The notes below the pieces were generated by a model. That model did no database searches. It saw nothing but the letters and a program-made list of their open reading frames with translations, and was not told the DNA's origin. Of a stretch of DNA of 64,000 bases, positions 9,269-17,983 are shown piece by piece (positions within the stretch are counted from its first letter, which is position 1; each line of letters starts with the position of its first letter). Location of the stretch: the NCBI GenBank assembly GCA_014240375.1, contig JAAZXB010000004.1, positions 1-64,000 of the forward strand, in the 5' to 3' direction. The position numbers and the translations under genes are program-made. The stretch is from Planctomycetota bacterium. Lineage in GTDB: Bacteria > Planctomycetota > UBA8108 > UBA1146.

Positions 9269-11556
9269 ACGCCAATCGTCTCCTCTTTCTGGTGGGTAGT
9301 TCGACCATGATGCTGGAGGTCTTACTGGCCAGAAAGCTGGGTACGATTCTCGGCAGCGCTCTCGATGGGGTGGCACTGGCAGTGACGGTGGCCTTGGCCG
9401 GGTTTGCCATCGGTCAGATCCTCTCCGCTTCGGTAAAGGAGCGCAGATCGGTTCCGGCGACCTGGTGTCGCATCGCGCTGCTCGGTTGTGTTGCTGCGGT
9501 GGTGTGGGTCGGTTACCTGTTGCCCATCTTCATCGAAGGTTTTGAACTGGTCTCGACAACGCTGGGTAAAATTGTGGTTTCCTTGCCACTTCTCTGTGCT
9601 TCGATCCCCCTTGGAGCTGCGGTGACGAGCGCATTTCGATCCCATTCATCGGAAGTGATCCAGCGCTCCTCCTCCGGAGTCGCAGCGATCGATCTGGGAA
9701 GTGCACTGGGAGCCATAATGACTCCGGTGCTTCTGTTGCCGTTACTGGGAGTCAACGGAACTCTGGTGATGAGCCTGCTGCTCCTGGGAGTGGCGTCGTT
9801 GCCTTCGGGAGACACGATGCCGACGGAGTCGGAGTTGATCCGGAAAGATCGTCGAGTGAGCAAGCGAGCCACTCTGATGGCGACCTGGGTCGGATGCATC
9901 TCGCTGGCGCTACAACTGGGTTGGGTACGAGTTCTCGGAGAAGTACTGGGTTCGAGTTTGTTGGTGTTCGGGATCTCGACTGGAGTTTCGTTGCTGGGTG
10001 CAGCAGCGGGAGCACTCTTGATGCCGGAAATGCGCAAGAAATTTGGTGAGGCTCGCTTCCTGAGAGTCGCCTGGTCTTCCTGGCTGATCTCTCAAGGTCT
10101 TTCTTTGCTGCTGATTTCCTGGAGCCCATACTTCTATCTTGCTGCCATTCGATGGGTCGGGGAGAACCAGGGGGTCACCCTGGTGGTGATCAAGTCCTTG
10201 TTGTTGATGGGGATCCTCGGATTGCCGAGTTTCTGTTGCGGACTGATTCTCCCCTCGTTGATGGTTTCCCATGGGCAAGTGGGACGACTCGATCGCGGTG
10301 CCGGGTACCTGCAAGGGTTCAACCTGTTGGGATCGATGATCGGGGCCAGCATGGCTGCGTTCTGGATCATTCCTCAATATGGCCCCCTTTGGCTCTTCGG
10401 TGTCTGCGGATTCGCCACACTGGTGGGCGGACTGCCGATGCTGCGGTCCGGCCACGGCGGAGCCGCTTCTTCCTACCTCTGTGGAGCTCTTCTGCTGGCG
10501 TCCGCATCTCAATTCTGGGATGCGTCGTTGCTCGGAGCGGGGGTCTTCCAGTGGTCTCGCTCGGAGATCATCGAGGGCACGGCGCTTTCTGCGTGGAAGA
10601 AACGGGAAATCCTGACCACCGTTCAGGGTCGTCTCGGAACCGTGCAGATCGAAAGGGACTTTCCCCAGAACACCAGTTACCTGAGAGTCGGTGGACGGAT
10701 CGAGGGCAGCGTGGCCATCGATTCTTCAAGGCCTTCGATGGCGGACCTGCCGACCGAGGTCCTGCTGGGGCTGTTGCCGAGTTGGGTCGGTCCCGGGCAG
10801 GGAGACCTCTTCATCATCGGGCTCGGGGGGGGCACTACCGTCGCCGCCGCTGTCTCCACCTGGACCGGCAAGATCGTCGTTTCCGAGATTGAACCGGCGG
10901 TCAAGGATGTGCTGCTCTCGAGTGCCGGAGAGGTCGCCTTTCCCACCGAACACTGGGCACTACGAGGAAAGAACTCCCCCAGTATCCGGATCCAGGATGC
11001 CCGGGCGCTGCTGGCTCGAGATCCACGCCTGTGGAATGCCATCGTGATCCAGCCATCGGAACCGTGGTTGCCCTGGTCTGCGCCACTTTTTGCTCCCGAT
11101 TTTCACAAGTTGTTGAGTCGTCGGATCACTGCAGATGGGGTGGTGATCCAGTGGCTCCAGCTGTATCGCATCGGAATTCAGGAGTTTGCTGGGATCCTAT
11201 CTTCCTTCCGCAAAGCGCTCGGGCCGGTACAGGTCTGGCGTCCACCCGGTACTGGAGAGGTGATCCTGGTGGCTGGCAATCCTTCCTCGACCGCTTCCCG
11301 GGATGGTTCGGAGGCGATCGACGAGGTGTGGCAGCGGGTAGGCTCCTCTGTGGCCTTCCCTCAGCAGCCGTGGCTCGACGATAGAGCGGTGGAGTACTGG
11401 CTCACGCAAGCGGGAGGAGGAGACCTGCCACACCTCAGGGAGCGTCTGGAGCACAGGCTGCCACTCCTGGGGGAATCCGGGGTCGACTACTCCAGAATGC
11501 TGCTGCAGATGCTCGAGGAGGCGCGTCAGGCGATCCTCGAAAGACCCAAGAATTGA
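9265..11556 (+). CDS. Multipass membrane protein fused to a spermidine-synthase-like domain
   Basis: This 763-residue protein begins at TTG, overlapping the previous TGA, with GAGGAG eight to ten bases upstream. About twelve hydrophobic segments fill residues 1-430, resembling the membrane half of fused MFS/spermidine synthase proteins. The C-terminal part (about residues 450-700) is a Rossmann methyltransferase-like fold with IIGLGGGTTVAAAV as glycine loop and VVSEIEPAV at the end of strand 2. Where authentic aminopropyltransferases carry a catalytic Asp, this protein has VIQPSEPWLP. Polyamine synthesis is therefore doubtful. Members of this fused family are common in Planctomycetota and have no firm function. 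Its position as last gene of the glycosylation operon suggests an envelope role, but that is only positional. Confidence 0.75.
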   Translation: MNANRLLFLVGSSTMMLEVLLARKLGTILGSALDGVALAVTVALAGFAIGQILSASVKERRSVPATWCRIALLGCVAAVVWVGYLLPIFIEGFELVSTTLGKIVVSLPLLCASIPLGAAVTSAFRSHSSEVIQRSSSGVAAIDLGSALGAIMTPVLLLPLLGVNGTLVMSLLLLGVASLPSGDTMPTESELIRKDRRVSKRATLMATWVGCISLALQLGWVRVLGEVLGSSLLVFGISTGVSLLGAAAGALLMPEMRKKFGEARFLRVAWSSWLISQGLSLLLISWSPYFYLAAIRWVGENQGVTLVVIKSLLLMGILGLPSFCCGLILPSLMVSHGQVGRLDRGAGYLQGFNLLGSMIGASMAAFWIIPQYGPLWLFGVCGFATLVGGLPMLRSGHGGAASSYLCGALLLASASQFWDASLLGAGVFQWSRSEIIEGTALSAWKKREILTTVQGRLGTVQIERDFPQNTSYLRVGGRIEGSVAIDSSRPSMADLPTEVLLGLLPSWVGPGQGDLFIIGLGGGTTVAAAVSTWTGKIVVSEIEPAVKDVLLSSAGEVAFPTEHWALRGKNSPSIRIQDARALLARDPRLWNAIVIQPSEPWLPWSAPLFAPDFHKLLSRRITADGVVIQWLQLYRIGIQEFAGILSSFRKALGPVQVWRPPGTGEVILVAGNPSSTASRDGSEAIDEVWQRVGSSVAFPQQPWLDDRAVEYWLTQAGGGDLPHLRERLEHRLPLLGESGVDYSRMLLQMLEEARQAILERPKN

Positions 11557-11608
11557 CGGAAATCCGCCCCAGAACAGTGGATGGCCGTTGACAGGAAAAC
11601 CCGCTGGA

Positions 11609-11666
11609 AATAGGATCCGGGCTTCCGTTCGACCTTTTCAGGGTACCGATCCAAGCGGATCCTATT
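11609..11666 (+). promoter_or_regulatory. Inverted repeat in the rplM leader
   Basis: AATAGGATCCG at 11609-11619 and CGGATCCTATT at 11656-11666 form a perfect 11-bp inverted repeat with a 36-base loop, about 116 bases before rplM. Leaders of L13-S9 operons are often structured and autoregulated. This could be such an element, or simply the end of the upstream operon, but it lacks a T-tract. Confidence 0.4.
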
Positions 11667-11782
11667 CCCGGTCGGTGACTACAGGTCGAGAGTATTGTGC
11701 AATTACAGATCGACATGACCTCGGATCAGAACGGGTCGGTCCGGTGCCGGTGGGTACCGTGGCGACTCTCTAGGTGGAGAAG

Positions 11783-12262
11783 ATGCAAAAATACAGTCCT
11801 CAGCGCACATTCAATCAGCGCAAAGAAGATGTGGTTCGTCAGTGGTACCACGTCGATGCTTCCGAGGAGATCCTCGGGCACATGGCGGTCGAGGTCGCCC
11901 GCATCCTGATGGGCAAGAACAAGCCGACATACACCCCGCATGTCGACGGGGGCGATTTCGTCGTCGTCACCAATGCTCGCGAGGTTCAGGTCTCCGGTGA
12001 GAAGCGTGACAAGAAAGTTTACTACCATCACACCGGTTACATGGGTGGTTTGAAGAGCAACACTCTCGGCTGGATGCTCGACAAGAAGCCGGAAGAGGTG
12101 ATTCGTCTGGCGGTTCGAAGGATGCTTCCGAAGACTCGTCTGGGTCGCAAGATGCTGTCGAAACTCAAAGTGTTCTCCGGCGCCGAACATACGCTTCAGG
12201 CACAGGAGTCACACTTCGAGAAGGTCGAGTTCACATCCTCAAGGATCAAAAAGAAATCATGA
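11783..12262 (+). CDS. rplM: 50S ribosomal protein L13
   Basis: The product is large-subunit protein L13, which binds 23S rRNA early in assembly. Recognisable stretches are WYHVDASEEILGHMAVEVARIL, given here as the strand-helix opening, then KPTYTPHVDGGDFVVVTNA and YYHHTGYMGGLKS. The basic helix RRMLPKTRLGRKMLSKLKV follows. ATG 11783 is preferred, with AGGTGGAG just upstream; an in-frame GTG nine bases earlier lies inside that ribosome site. From the ATG the protein is 159 residues, slightly longer than the usual 142-150 because of a charged tail ending KKKS. The gene is followed 47 bases later by rpsI, the standard L13-S9 pair. Confidence 0.96.
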   Translation: MQKYSPQRTFNQRKEDVVRQWYHVDASEEILGHMAVEVARILMGKNKPTYTPHVDGGDFVVVTNAREVQVSGEKRDKKVYYHHTGYMGGLKSNTLGWMLDKKPEEVIRLAVRRMLPKTRLGRKMLSKLKVFSGAEHTLQAQESHFEKVEFTSSRIKKKS

Positions 12263-12309
12263 TATAACTGCTCCTGGCCAGAGGGTCAGGGGTTAGCAGG
12301 AGGAACGCT

Positions 12310-12708
12310 TTGGCGAAGCCGAACGATTATGTCTGGGGCGTAGGACGCCGTAAGACTTCCGTGGCCCGGGTCCGCATCCGTGAAGGAAGCGGCAAGATCA
12401 CCATCAATGGCAAGGTTCACACGGATTATTTCCGACTCGCCCCCGACCAGGCTCGACTCTCCGATCCGTTGCGGGCGGTACAGGCGGAAGGTTCGTTTGA
12501 TGTGTGGGCCAACATCAAGGGCGGTGGTACCACCGGCCAGGTGGGAGCGGTGGTGATGGGACTGGCACGGGCATTGGCACGAGTCAGCGAGGAGAACGAG
12601 GCTGCGTTGCGTAAGGACACCTTCCTGACGCGCGATTCTCGGATGGTGGAACGGAAAAAGCCGGGTCGCAAGAAGGCACGGAAGTCGTTCCAGTTCTCCA
12701 AGCGTTAA
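12310..12708 (+). CDS. rpsI: 30S ribosomal protein S9
   Basis: This encodes small-subunit protein S9, whose C-terminal tail reaches the decoding centre. The N-terminus VWGVGRRKTSVARVRI, the middle segment GGGTTGQVGAVVMGLARAL and the tail KKPGRKKARKSFQFSKR are canonical. The final SKR is the tRNA-contacting end. The start codon is TTG at 12310, eight bases after AGGAGG (12298-12303); no ATG or GTG lies nearby in frame. A non-ATG start on a highly expressed ribosomal gene is notable. It is cotranscribed with rplM and ended by a strong terminator. Confidence 0.96.
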   Translation: MAKPNDYVWGVGRRKTSVARVRIREGSGKITINGKVHTDYFRLAPDQARLSDPLRAVQAEGSFDVWANIKGGGTTGQVGAVVMGLARALARVSEENEAALRKDTFLTRDSRMVERKKPGRKKARKSFQFSKR

Positions 12709-12765
12709 ACCACTGATCGCGCGCGACAAAGTAGCGTTTCGGTCCGCAAGAAATCAGATTCAGAA

Positions 12766-12797
12766 AAGGCACATCGGACAACCGATGTGCCTTTTTT
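12766..12797 (+). terminator. Rho-independent terminator of rplM-rpsI
   Basis: A hairpin pairs GGCACATCGG with CCGATGTGCC around ACAA and runs directly into TTTTTT. Flanking A and T tracts extend the pairing. It lies 57 bases after the rpsI stop and is a textbook intrinsic terminator. Confidence 0.93.
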
Positions 12798-12930
12798 CGT
12801 TTTGCACCGTTGGGCTCTTGCAAGGCAACGTAACCGCTGCACGAACGGGACCGATCGGTCAGAGATCGGTGTTTTCCGGTTGGCGGGGAGAGTTGGAGAA
12901 TGGACGCGCATCCCACGGCGGCAGTCCATC

Positions 12931-13042
12931 GAAGACAGTGAATTGAAGACAGTGAATCGAAGACAGTGAATCGAAGACAGTGAATCGAAGACAGTGAATT
13001 GAAGACAGTGAATTGAAGACAGTGAATCGAAGACAGTGAATC
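12931..13042. repeat. Eight tandem 14-bp repeats
   Basis: Eight uninterrupted copies of GAAGACAGTGAATY occupy 112 bases. The only variable base is the last one, reading T, C, C, C, T, T, C, C. The array lies between the rpsI terminator and the 3' end of tRNA-Leu, in a 304-base stretch (12798-13100) with no supported gene; the rest of that stretch shows nothing recognisable. Open frames across the array on the minus strand are by-products of the repeat. Confidence 0.95.
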
Positions 13043-13100
13043 GGAAAGATGGCCTTGCGCACACTCCAGCGCTGCCGGCAGTTCTCACTGCTCGAATGGT

Positions 13101-13187
13101 TGGTACCGGAGGTGGGACTCGAACCCACAAGACCCGAAAGTCAGCGGATTTTGAATCCGCCGCGTATGCCAATTCCGCCACTCCGGC
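13101..13187 (-). tRNA. tRNA-Leu (anticodon CAA)
   Basis: On the minus strand the gene starts GCCGGAGTGGCGGAATTGGC and ends in an encoded CCA. The acceptor stem GCCGGAG pairs with CTCCGGT, with one G-U pair. The anticodon stem and loop read GCGGATTCAAAATCCGC, giving CAA. A long variable arm (CTGACTTTCGGGTCTTG region) marks it as class II. The T-arm contains GGGTTCGAGTCCC. The 87-base length fits leucine tRNAs. Confidence 0.95.
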
Positions 13188-13248
13188 CCGGTTCCTGCTG
13201 CGCGAATTTCTCGCACACCGACATGGTAGGGGACAGATCGATCTCCGT

Positions 13249-13276
13249 CACCTGATCTCGTCGAATCGAGCAGGTG
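13249..13276 (-). terminator. Hairpin downstream of the minus-strand hypothetical gene
   Basis: CACCTG plus CTCG pairs with CGAG plus CAGGTG around TCGAAT, with a two-base bulge. It lies immediately after the stop of the gene at 13280-13975. There is no clear T-run, so it may be a Rho-dependent end or an RNA-stabilising hairpin. Confidence 0.35.
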
Positions 13277-13279
13277 TCA

Positions 13280-13975
13280 TCACAGGTGCATTTCATCGGG
13301 GGGTCGTAGAGATACCGGAGGTCCGAGAATCTCACGCCAGAGCAATCGATCTCGCAATTGATTCCTGGTCAGCGTCAACCGTTGCTTTTTGCGACGGCCC
13401 CGTGCCGCCGCGGTGACAGAGGAGATCCCTGGGCCTGACCAACTGTTTGCACTGGAGCGCTCTTTGACCCGGGAGTATCGATCCTCCGTCTCGCGGGAGG
13501 ATCGACTCGTATCCATCCGTTGCTGGCGCAGTTGAGCGAGCAGTTCGAGGGGATCCTGCGGTGGGTCGAGGTGAGATCGTGGTTCAAGGCGCATCGCCGG
13601 GTGGGGGGGCGAGTGAGTGGGCACCGACGTCGGTGCTCCGCGGATCGGATCGCTGACCTCGACCCATCCTCCCCCCAGGGGGGTGGGGGCCGGCGCAGTG
13701 GGACTGGTGCTTCCAGGTTGCACCTCGATCCACGCTTGAACATCCTCCTCCAGTTCAGCTTCGGTCAATTCGGCCTCGGACAGAGGGTCGGACAGTGGTT
13801 CGGAAAAGCCCCGTTGCTCGGTGCGAATACGAGCCGATCGCTGGAGATCTTTAGCGGATCGAGTGGCCAGCTGCTTCGCCGCCGCCTTTTTCTTTCTGCT
13901 CCGGGATTCCAGGATGCTCTTGAGCATCGGCAGAAACACAAATATCAGCATGTAGATCCAACTGAAGTCTTTCAT
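13280..13975 (-). CDS. Hypothetical membrane-anchored protein
   Basis: The product is 231 residues. A single hydrophobic segment (WIYMLIFVFLPMLKSIL, residues 5-21) is followed by a basic stretch and then a long low-complexity region. That region is rich in Ser, Pro, Glu and Arg. The C-terminus is more conserved-looking, ending near LTRNQLRDRLLWREILGPPVSLR. Short segments like the last one (helix, then W-x-EILGPP-x-x-LR) recur at the ends of small planctomycete membrane proteins, as far as I recall. The N-terminus therefore probably anchors a flexible cytoplasmic arm. It follows floA by only 15 bases on the same strand and probably shares its transcript. I do not recognise a function. Confidence 0.65.
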   Translation of the reverse strand: MKDFSWIYMLIFVFLPMLKSILESRSRKKKAAAKQLATRSAKDLQRSARIRTEQRGFSEPLSDPLSEAELTEAELEEDVQAWIEVQPGSTSPTAPAPTPLGGGWVEVSDPIRGAPTSVPTHSPPHPAMRLEPRSHLDPPQDPLELLAQLRQQRMDTSRSSRETEDRYSRVKERSSANSWSGPGISSVTAAARGRRKKQRLTLTRNQLRDRLLWREILGPPVSLRPPDEMHL

Positions 13976-13990
13976 GGCTGATCGACTCCG

Positions 13991-15058
13991 TTACTCGATC
14001 GGATCTTCGTGAGAACCATCATCTTCATCCCCGATCGACTGCCGCATCGACGTATCGGCCTGAAGATTTTTCAGTCGATAATAGTCCATCACTCCAAGGT
14101 TGCCCTGGCGCAAGGCTTCCGAGATGGCCTTCGGAACTTCTGCTTCGGCAAGGACCAATTTGGCGCGGTTCAGGGCGATTCCTGCGATATTTTCCTGTTC
14201 CTGGGCTACCGCCAGGGCACGCTTCTTTTCTGCCATTGCCTGGGCGACTCTCTTGTCCGCTTCCGCCTGCTCTGCCTGCAATTTTGCGCCGATGTTCTCT
14301 CCGACATCGACATCCGCGATGTCGATCGACAGGATCTCGAAGGAGGTTCCAGAATCGAGACCTTTTTCCAGTACCATCCTCGACATCATGTCGGGATTGG
14401 CGAGCACGTCCTTGTGAGTGGTGGCGGAGCCGATGGTGGTGACGATTCCTTCACCGACCCTGGCGATGATGGTCTCCTCGGTGGCACCTCCGACCAGTCG
14501 GGCCAGGTTGGTTCGTACCGTCACTCGCGCACGAGCACGCAACTGAATCCCATCTCCTGCGACCGCATCGATGGTGGTGCGAGCCTGGCCTGGGGAGGGG
14601 CAGTCGATCACCTTGGGGAGAACGCTGGTTCGGACGGCGTCGAGAACATCGCGTCCCGCCAGATCGATCGCTGCCGCCTGGTCGAAGTTGAGATCGATGT
14701 TGGCCTTATGGGCGGCGACCAGCGATTGCACGACGCGCCGTACGTTCCCCTTGGCCATGTAGTGCGCTTCGAGCTTGTTGGATTGCACATCCTTGACCCC
14801 GGCTTTGACCGCCATGATCAGGCAATCGATGATGATCCTGGGGCTGACTTTTCTCAGCCACATTCCGATGAAGGCAAAGACACTGATCCGGATCCCCGAT
14901 GAGAGGGCCTGGATGTAGAGGCGTCCGAAGGTGATGAAGAAGATGAACAGCACCACGAGGAGCGCAATGATCAGGAACATGAAGATGATGTTGAGGGCGG
15001 TATCATCCCCCATCTGTGCGATCACCCATGCAGACGAGAACTCGAATAAACTGGTCAC
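13991..15058 (-). CDS. floA: Flotillin-like protein FloA
   Basis: FloA scaffolds functional membrane microdomains. This 355-residue protein has an N-terminal membrane hairpin (about residues 23-75). Then comes the family-specific SPHB/PHB-like core with [27 protein letters not shown] and [21 protein letters not shown]-terminal coiled coil rich in Ala and Glu ([20 protein letters not shown]) follows, the flotillin oligomerisation segment. Its length is close to the 330 residues of Bacillus FloA. It is downstream of two nfeD-type genes on the same strand, the usual partner arrangement. The closeness of lipid-modifying genes further upstream suggests a membrane-organisation cluster. Confidence 0.95.
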   Translation of the reverse strand: MTSLFEFSSAWVIAQMGDDTALNIIFMFLIIALLVVLFIFFITFGRLYIQALSSGIRISVFAFIGMWLRKVSPRIIIDCLIMAVKAGVKDVQSNKLEAHYMAKGNVRRVVQSLVAAHKANIDLNFDQAAAIDLAGRDVLDAVRTSVLPKVIDCPSPGQARTTIDAVAGDGIQLRARARVTVRTNLARLVGGATEETIIARVGEGIVTTIGSATTHKDVLANPDMMSRMVLEKGLDSGTSFEILSIDIADVDVGENIGAKLQAEQAEADKRVAQAMAEKKRALAVAQEQENIAGIALNRAKLVLAEAEVPKAISEALRQGNLGVMDYYRLKNLQADTSMRQSIGDEDDGSHEDPIE

Positions 15059-15094
15059 TGGTTACTCCTGACTGGTGTGGTCACGCATTTGTAT

Positions 15095-15571
15095 TTATTC
15101 ATCTTGAGATTCTTCGGTCGATTTCCGGACTACGATTCGATTGCCATCCGATTGAACGATGACGACGGAGTCGCCCTTTTCGATGTAGCCGATATTGGCC
15201 ACCACATCGAGTCGACGGCCACCGACCAGAGCGATTCCGGCGGGCCTGAGGTCCGACATCACCATCCCTCGTTGGCCCACCAGTGCTCTCGATTCACGAA
15301 CGTCATCTCCAAGAGAATCTGCGCCATCGAGACTGGTCTGGAGACCGAATTTTTTGACCCAAAGTTTGAACAGAATGACGGTGTAGAGGACGGTGAATGC
15401 GACACAGATGACCGCCAGGAACTGGTAATCCTGAATCCATAACTCCCAGATGGAGTATCCGATACACAGCACCGCTGCGATGGCGAGCACTCCGCCGCTG
15501 GGAATGAAGACCTCGAGGAAGAGCAGGATCAGGCCAGTGAGGCACAGGACAGAAAGTAGCCACCACTCCAT
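15095..15571 (-). CDS. NfeD-like membrane protein, short form
   Basis: The 158-residue product is a short NfeD protein. It has three or four hydrophobic segments (about residues 4-70, for example LILLFLEVFIPSGGVLAI). A soluble OB-fold-like domain follows, with ALVGQRGMVMSDLRPAG and the paired strand motif VVANIGYIEKGDSVVIVQSDG. The domain ends in NRIVVRK. Such proteins partner flotillins. It starts only two bases downstream of the end of the long nfeD gene and ends 36 bases before floA, so all three are probably one transcript. No protease domain is present here. Confidence 0.9.
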   Translation of the reverse strand: MEWWLLSVLCLTGLILLFLEVFIPSGGVLAIAAVLCIGYSIWELWIQDYQFLAVICVAFTVLYTVILFKLWVKKFGLQTSLDGADSLGDDVRESRALVGQRGMVMSDLRPAGIALVGGRRLDVVANIGYIEKGDSVVIVQSDGNRIVVRKSTEESQDE

Positions 15572-15573
15572 CT

Positions 15574-17205
15574 TCAGGCCTCCTCGCCCACGGGACGAAC
15601 GACCACCCGGTTGCCTTCGACTTCGACCACTTCTACTCGAATTTTCTTTTCGATGAAGCCTCCCTCGGAGACCACATCGATCGATTTCCCCTCGAAGTCG
15701 ACCTTGCCAGAGGGGTGTAGATCCTGGATAGGAGATCCTTGCTGGCCGATCTGAAGTGTGGCGCCCTCGAATCCCGGGGATGCGATGGCGCCATCGTCTG
15801 TTTCCAGGGTCGAGTGATCGATGATGGAGCCGCTGCTCTTGGAGCGACTCGGCAAGATGTAAGCGAGAATCAGTAGCGTGAATAAGCCAGTGGTCAGGCC
15901 GCCACCCACCTCGATCGTGTCCTTGCTCAACTGCTTGAGACTCAGCACATCATCGACAGGTTGATAGCACAGTCCCAGCGAGACGCAGACGATCACGATG
16001 CCAAGGATCCCGGAGATCCCGAAGCCAGGGATCACGAACAGCTCCAGCGACAGAAGGATCAGTCCGAGGCCAAACAGCGACAGCTCGATCCAGCCGACAT
16101 TGCCATCGGCATAACTGCTGAACAGGAACAGGCTCAAGAAACCGAGCGAAAGTGCGGCCCCGAGACCCACTCCCGGGAGTTTGAATTCGATCACCAGAGC
16201 CAGTGCGGCTCCGAAGATCAGCAGGAATTTGATGAATCTGCCCCAGTCGCGGAAGGAGTCGAGAGCGAATCCCCCCGGAGCACCGATCCTCTGTTCTCCG
16301 AGGGCCTCACCGGCATTGAGTGCACGCATCTGGGTGAGGCCGAAATCGGTCAGGAGTTGTTCCTGGGTCAGGCAGATGTGGGAGATGAATCCGTACTCGA
16401 ACGCTTCCTTCTCGTCGATGGTGAGGATCTCACCACGCTCCACGATGCGCTGTTTCTGGGCGGAGTTGCGCTCATCTTCCGGCAAGTCCTGGTACTCCTG
16501 TTCAGTCAGGTAACGGGTGCGTCCGTTGGCGGTTCGCACTTGCAGCACCGAGATCTCCTTGGTGACCATCGCCTCGGCCAGGGCGATCGGATATCCGCGA
16601 TCTCGCGCCCAGCGACGCATGTCGGCCCTGACGGTGGTCTGGATCTTCTCCGGCAGTTCGTTCCCAAAGATATCGATCGGCTGAACATCCCCGATGCGGC
16701 TGTTGTCTCCCATCACCAGGTGGGTGCACGCCAGAGCGACCATGGTGCCGCCGCTATAGGCTTGCTGGCCGTTGGGTACCCAGCCAAAGGTGGTGATGTC
16801 CTGATCGGACAGGTTGTCGATCGATTCCGCCAGCCGTCGACTGGCCTCGATGGTTCCACCGGGAGTGGAGAGCTGGATGATCACGATTCGAACTTCTCGT
16901 TCGACCAGCAACTGGATGGTGCGGTCGAAGCGTTTGACCACGCCATCGTCGATCTGCTGATCGATATCGATCACCACCGCAACATCACGGAGAGATGGCT
17001 CTGCCGGCTCGGCTGCATCGGGAAACTGGAATGCCAGCAGATCCGCACTGACCAGCATTCCGATCAGCAGCAGAAATAGTCGATGGGAAAGAGTACGGAT
17101 CCGCTCCGAGGTCGGGCTGAACCGCTCTCGTGACCCGAGCTTACGGGATCGGTAGAAGATCAAGTCGGACTCGCTTCCGTTGCTGCGGCCTGCGGGGTGG
17201 GCCAA
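15574..17205 (-). CDS. NfeD-like protein with N-terminal ClpP-like serine protease domain
   Basis: This 543-residue long NfeD protein has a signal segment (LFLLLIGMLVSADLLAF). A periplasmic ClpP/SppA-fold protease domain follows, with VAVVIDIDQQIDDGVVKRFDR, then QLSTPGGTIEASRRLAESI and YSGGTMVALACTHLVM. The serine in SGG is the likely nucleophile, and the Lys in AMVTKEIS is a candidate general base, by analogy with PH1510. Four to five membrane helices (about residues 330-470) come next, then a C-terminal OB-fold domain ending NRVVVRPVGEEA. The frame opens with TTG at 17205; no convincing ribosome site is visible, so the start is uncertain. It heads the nfeD-nfeD-floA group. Confidence 0.88.
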   Translation of the reverse strand: MAHPAGRSNGSESDLIFYRSRKLGSRERFSPTSERIRTLSHRLFLLLIGMLVSADLLAFQFPDAAEPAEPSLRDVAVVIDIDQQIDDGVVKRFDRTIQLLVEREVRIVIIQLSTPGGTIEASRRLAESIDNLSDQDITTFGWVPNGQQAYSGGTMVALACTHLVMGDNSRIGDVQPIDIFGNELPEKIQTTVRADMRRWARDRGYPIALAEAMVTKEISVLQVRTANGRTRYLTEQEYQDLPEDERNSAQKQRIVERGEILTIDEKEAFEYGFISHICLTQEQLLTDFGLTQMRALNAGEALGEQRIGAPGGFALDSFRDWGRFIKFLLIFGAALALVIEFKLPGVGLGAALSLGFLSLFLFSSYADGNVGWIELSLFGLGLILLSLELFVIPGFGISGILGIVIVCVSLGLCYQPVDDVLSLKQLSKDTIEVGGGLTTGLFTLLILAYILPSRSKSSGSIIDHSTLETDDGAIASPGFEGATLQIGQQGSPIQDLHPSGKVDFEGKSIDVVSEGGFIEKKIRVEVVEVEGNRVVVRPVGEEA

Positions 17206-17302
17206 ACTGGCACGTCATTGTCAGGAGTGGGCTCGCTCGAGGCAAGGGTAGAATTTTACTTCCACCCGATTTCATCGCCGGTTGCAGCTCAGGGATGATC
17301 GC

Positions 17303-17983
17303 TCAGCAGGGCGGATGTGGGGCGGAGGAGAGGTAAGAATCAACCTTCGGGGCGATCCAGGCCGCGATGATGGCGACCAATCCTGCGGTCACCGCTCCCG
17401 TATAAACATCCATGGTGTAATGCGCTCGCAACAGGATCACCGCAGACATCTCGAACAATGCGACCAGCAGGGCGGGGATCCACCAGCGGCAACCTCGCCT
17501 CGCCAGTTCGATGGCACCGAGGCAGGCGATGGCGGTATGGCCCGAGAAGAAGAAGTCATTGGCCACCTGGTAGGTGACCAGCAGCGATGGAAAACCGGGA
17601 TCGTGCCAGATCATCCCGGCAGGGGCCGGGAGTGGACTCAGCATCTGGCAGATCTGACGCAGCGAAAACAGCATCAGAAGGGCCAGGAATGGTCGCATGG
17701 TGCTGCCGAAGATGGAGGAAGCGATCAGGTAGATCGCCAGCAGATCGATGAAGATGGAACTGGTGATCAGCAATCCATCCGCCAGTGCCGGTTGGTCGCG
17801 CAGCATCTGATGGCCAGCCTCGGTCGCCAGGAACAGACCATCCCCTTCGGAAAGGATCTGTCCCGCCAGTGGCGAGCCCTCCGCCATCGGCCTGGAGCCG
17901 AGTAGGGACTGGGTGAAGAACCACAGTCCCAGGGCGCAGACGACCAGCACTACCCGTTTCCAGCGATCGGCACTCCACTTCAT
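17303..17983 (-). CDS. PAP2-type phosphotransferase, sphingomyelin-synthase-related
   Basis: The 226-residue protein is a six-helix membrane enzyme of the PAP2_C (sphingomyelin synthase/AT-hook) group. Catalytic motifs are FFFSGHTAIACLG at about residues 145-157 and LRAHYTMDVYTGA at about 188-200. They provide the His-His-Asp set used to move a phospho-headgroup between lipids or to dephosphorylate a lipid. The spacing and the HYTxDV form favour the SMS-like branch over simple phosphatases. Its ATG overlaps the stop of the PlsC-like gene by four bases (ATGA), so the two are translationally coupled. A role in making an unusual membrane lipid is inferred. Confidence 0.82.
   Translation of the reverse strand: MKWSADRWKRVVLVVCALGLWFFTQSLLGSRPMAEGSPLAGQILSEGDGLFLATEAGHQMLRDQPALADGLLITSSIFIDLLAIYLIASSIFGSTMRPFLALLMLFSLRQICQMLSPLPAPAGMIWHDPGFPSLLVTYQVANDFFFSGHTAIACLGAIELARRGCRWWIPALLVALFEMSAVILLRAHYTMDVYTGAVTAGLVAIIAAWIAPKVDSYLSSAPHPPC

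Noticed and set aside
10896-11100. True spermidine synthase activity for the 9265-11556 product
   Set aside because: The glycine loop is present, but the catalytic Asp position reads QPSEPW, so an aminopropyltransferase name would overstate the evidence.
12931-13042. CRISPR array
   Set aside because: The units are 14 bp, contiguous and without spacers, and no cas gene is near.
12705-13181. Minus-strand frame with repeated FTVFDSLSSIHC
   Set aside because: The repeat is the six-frame image of the 14-bp tandem array, and the frame also runs through the tRNA-Leu gene.
15961-17079. Long plus-strand open frame of 372 codons
   Set aside because: It is antisense to the long nfeD gene. Its Asp/Gln/His-rich composition is that of a mirror of a GC-rich gene, and no motif or ribosome site supports it.
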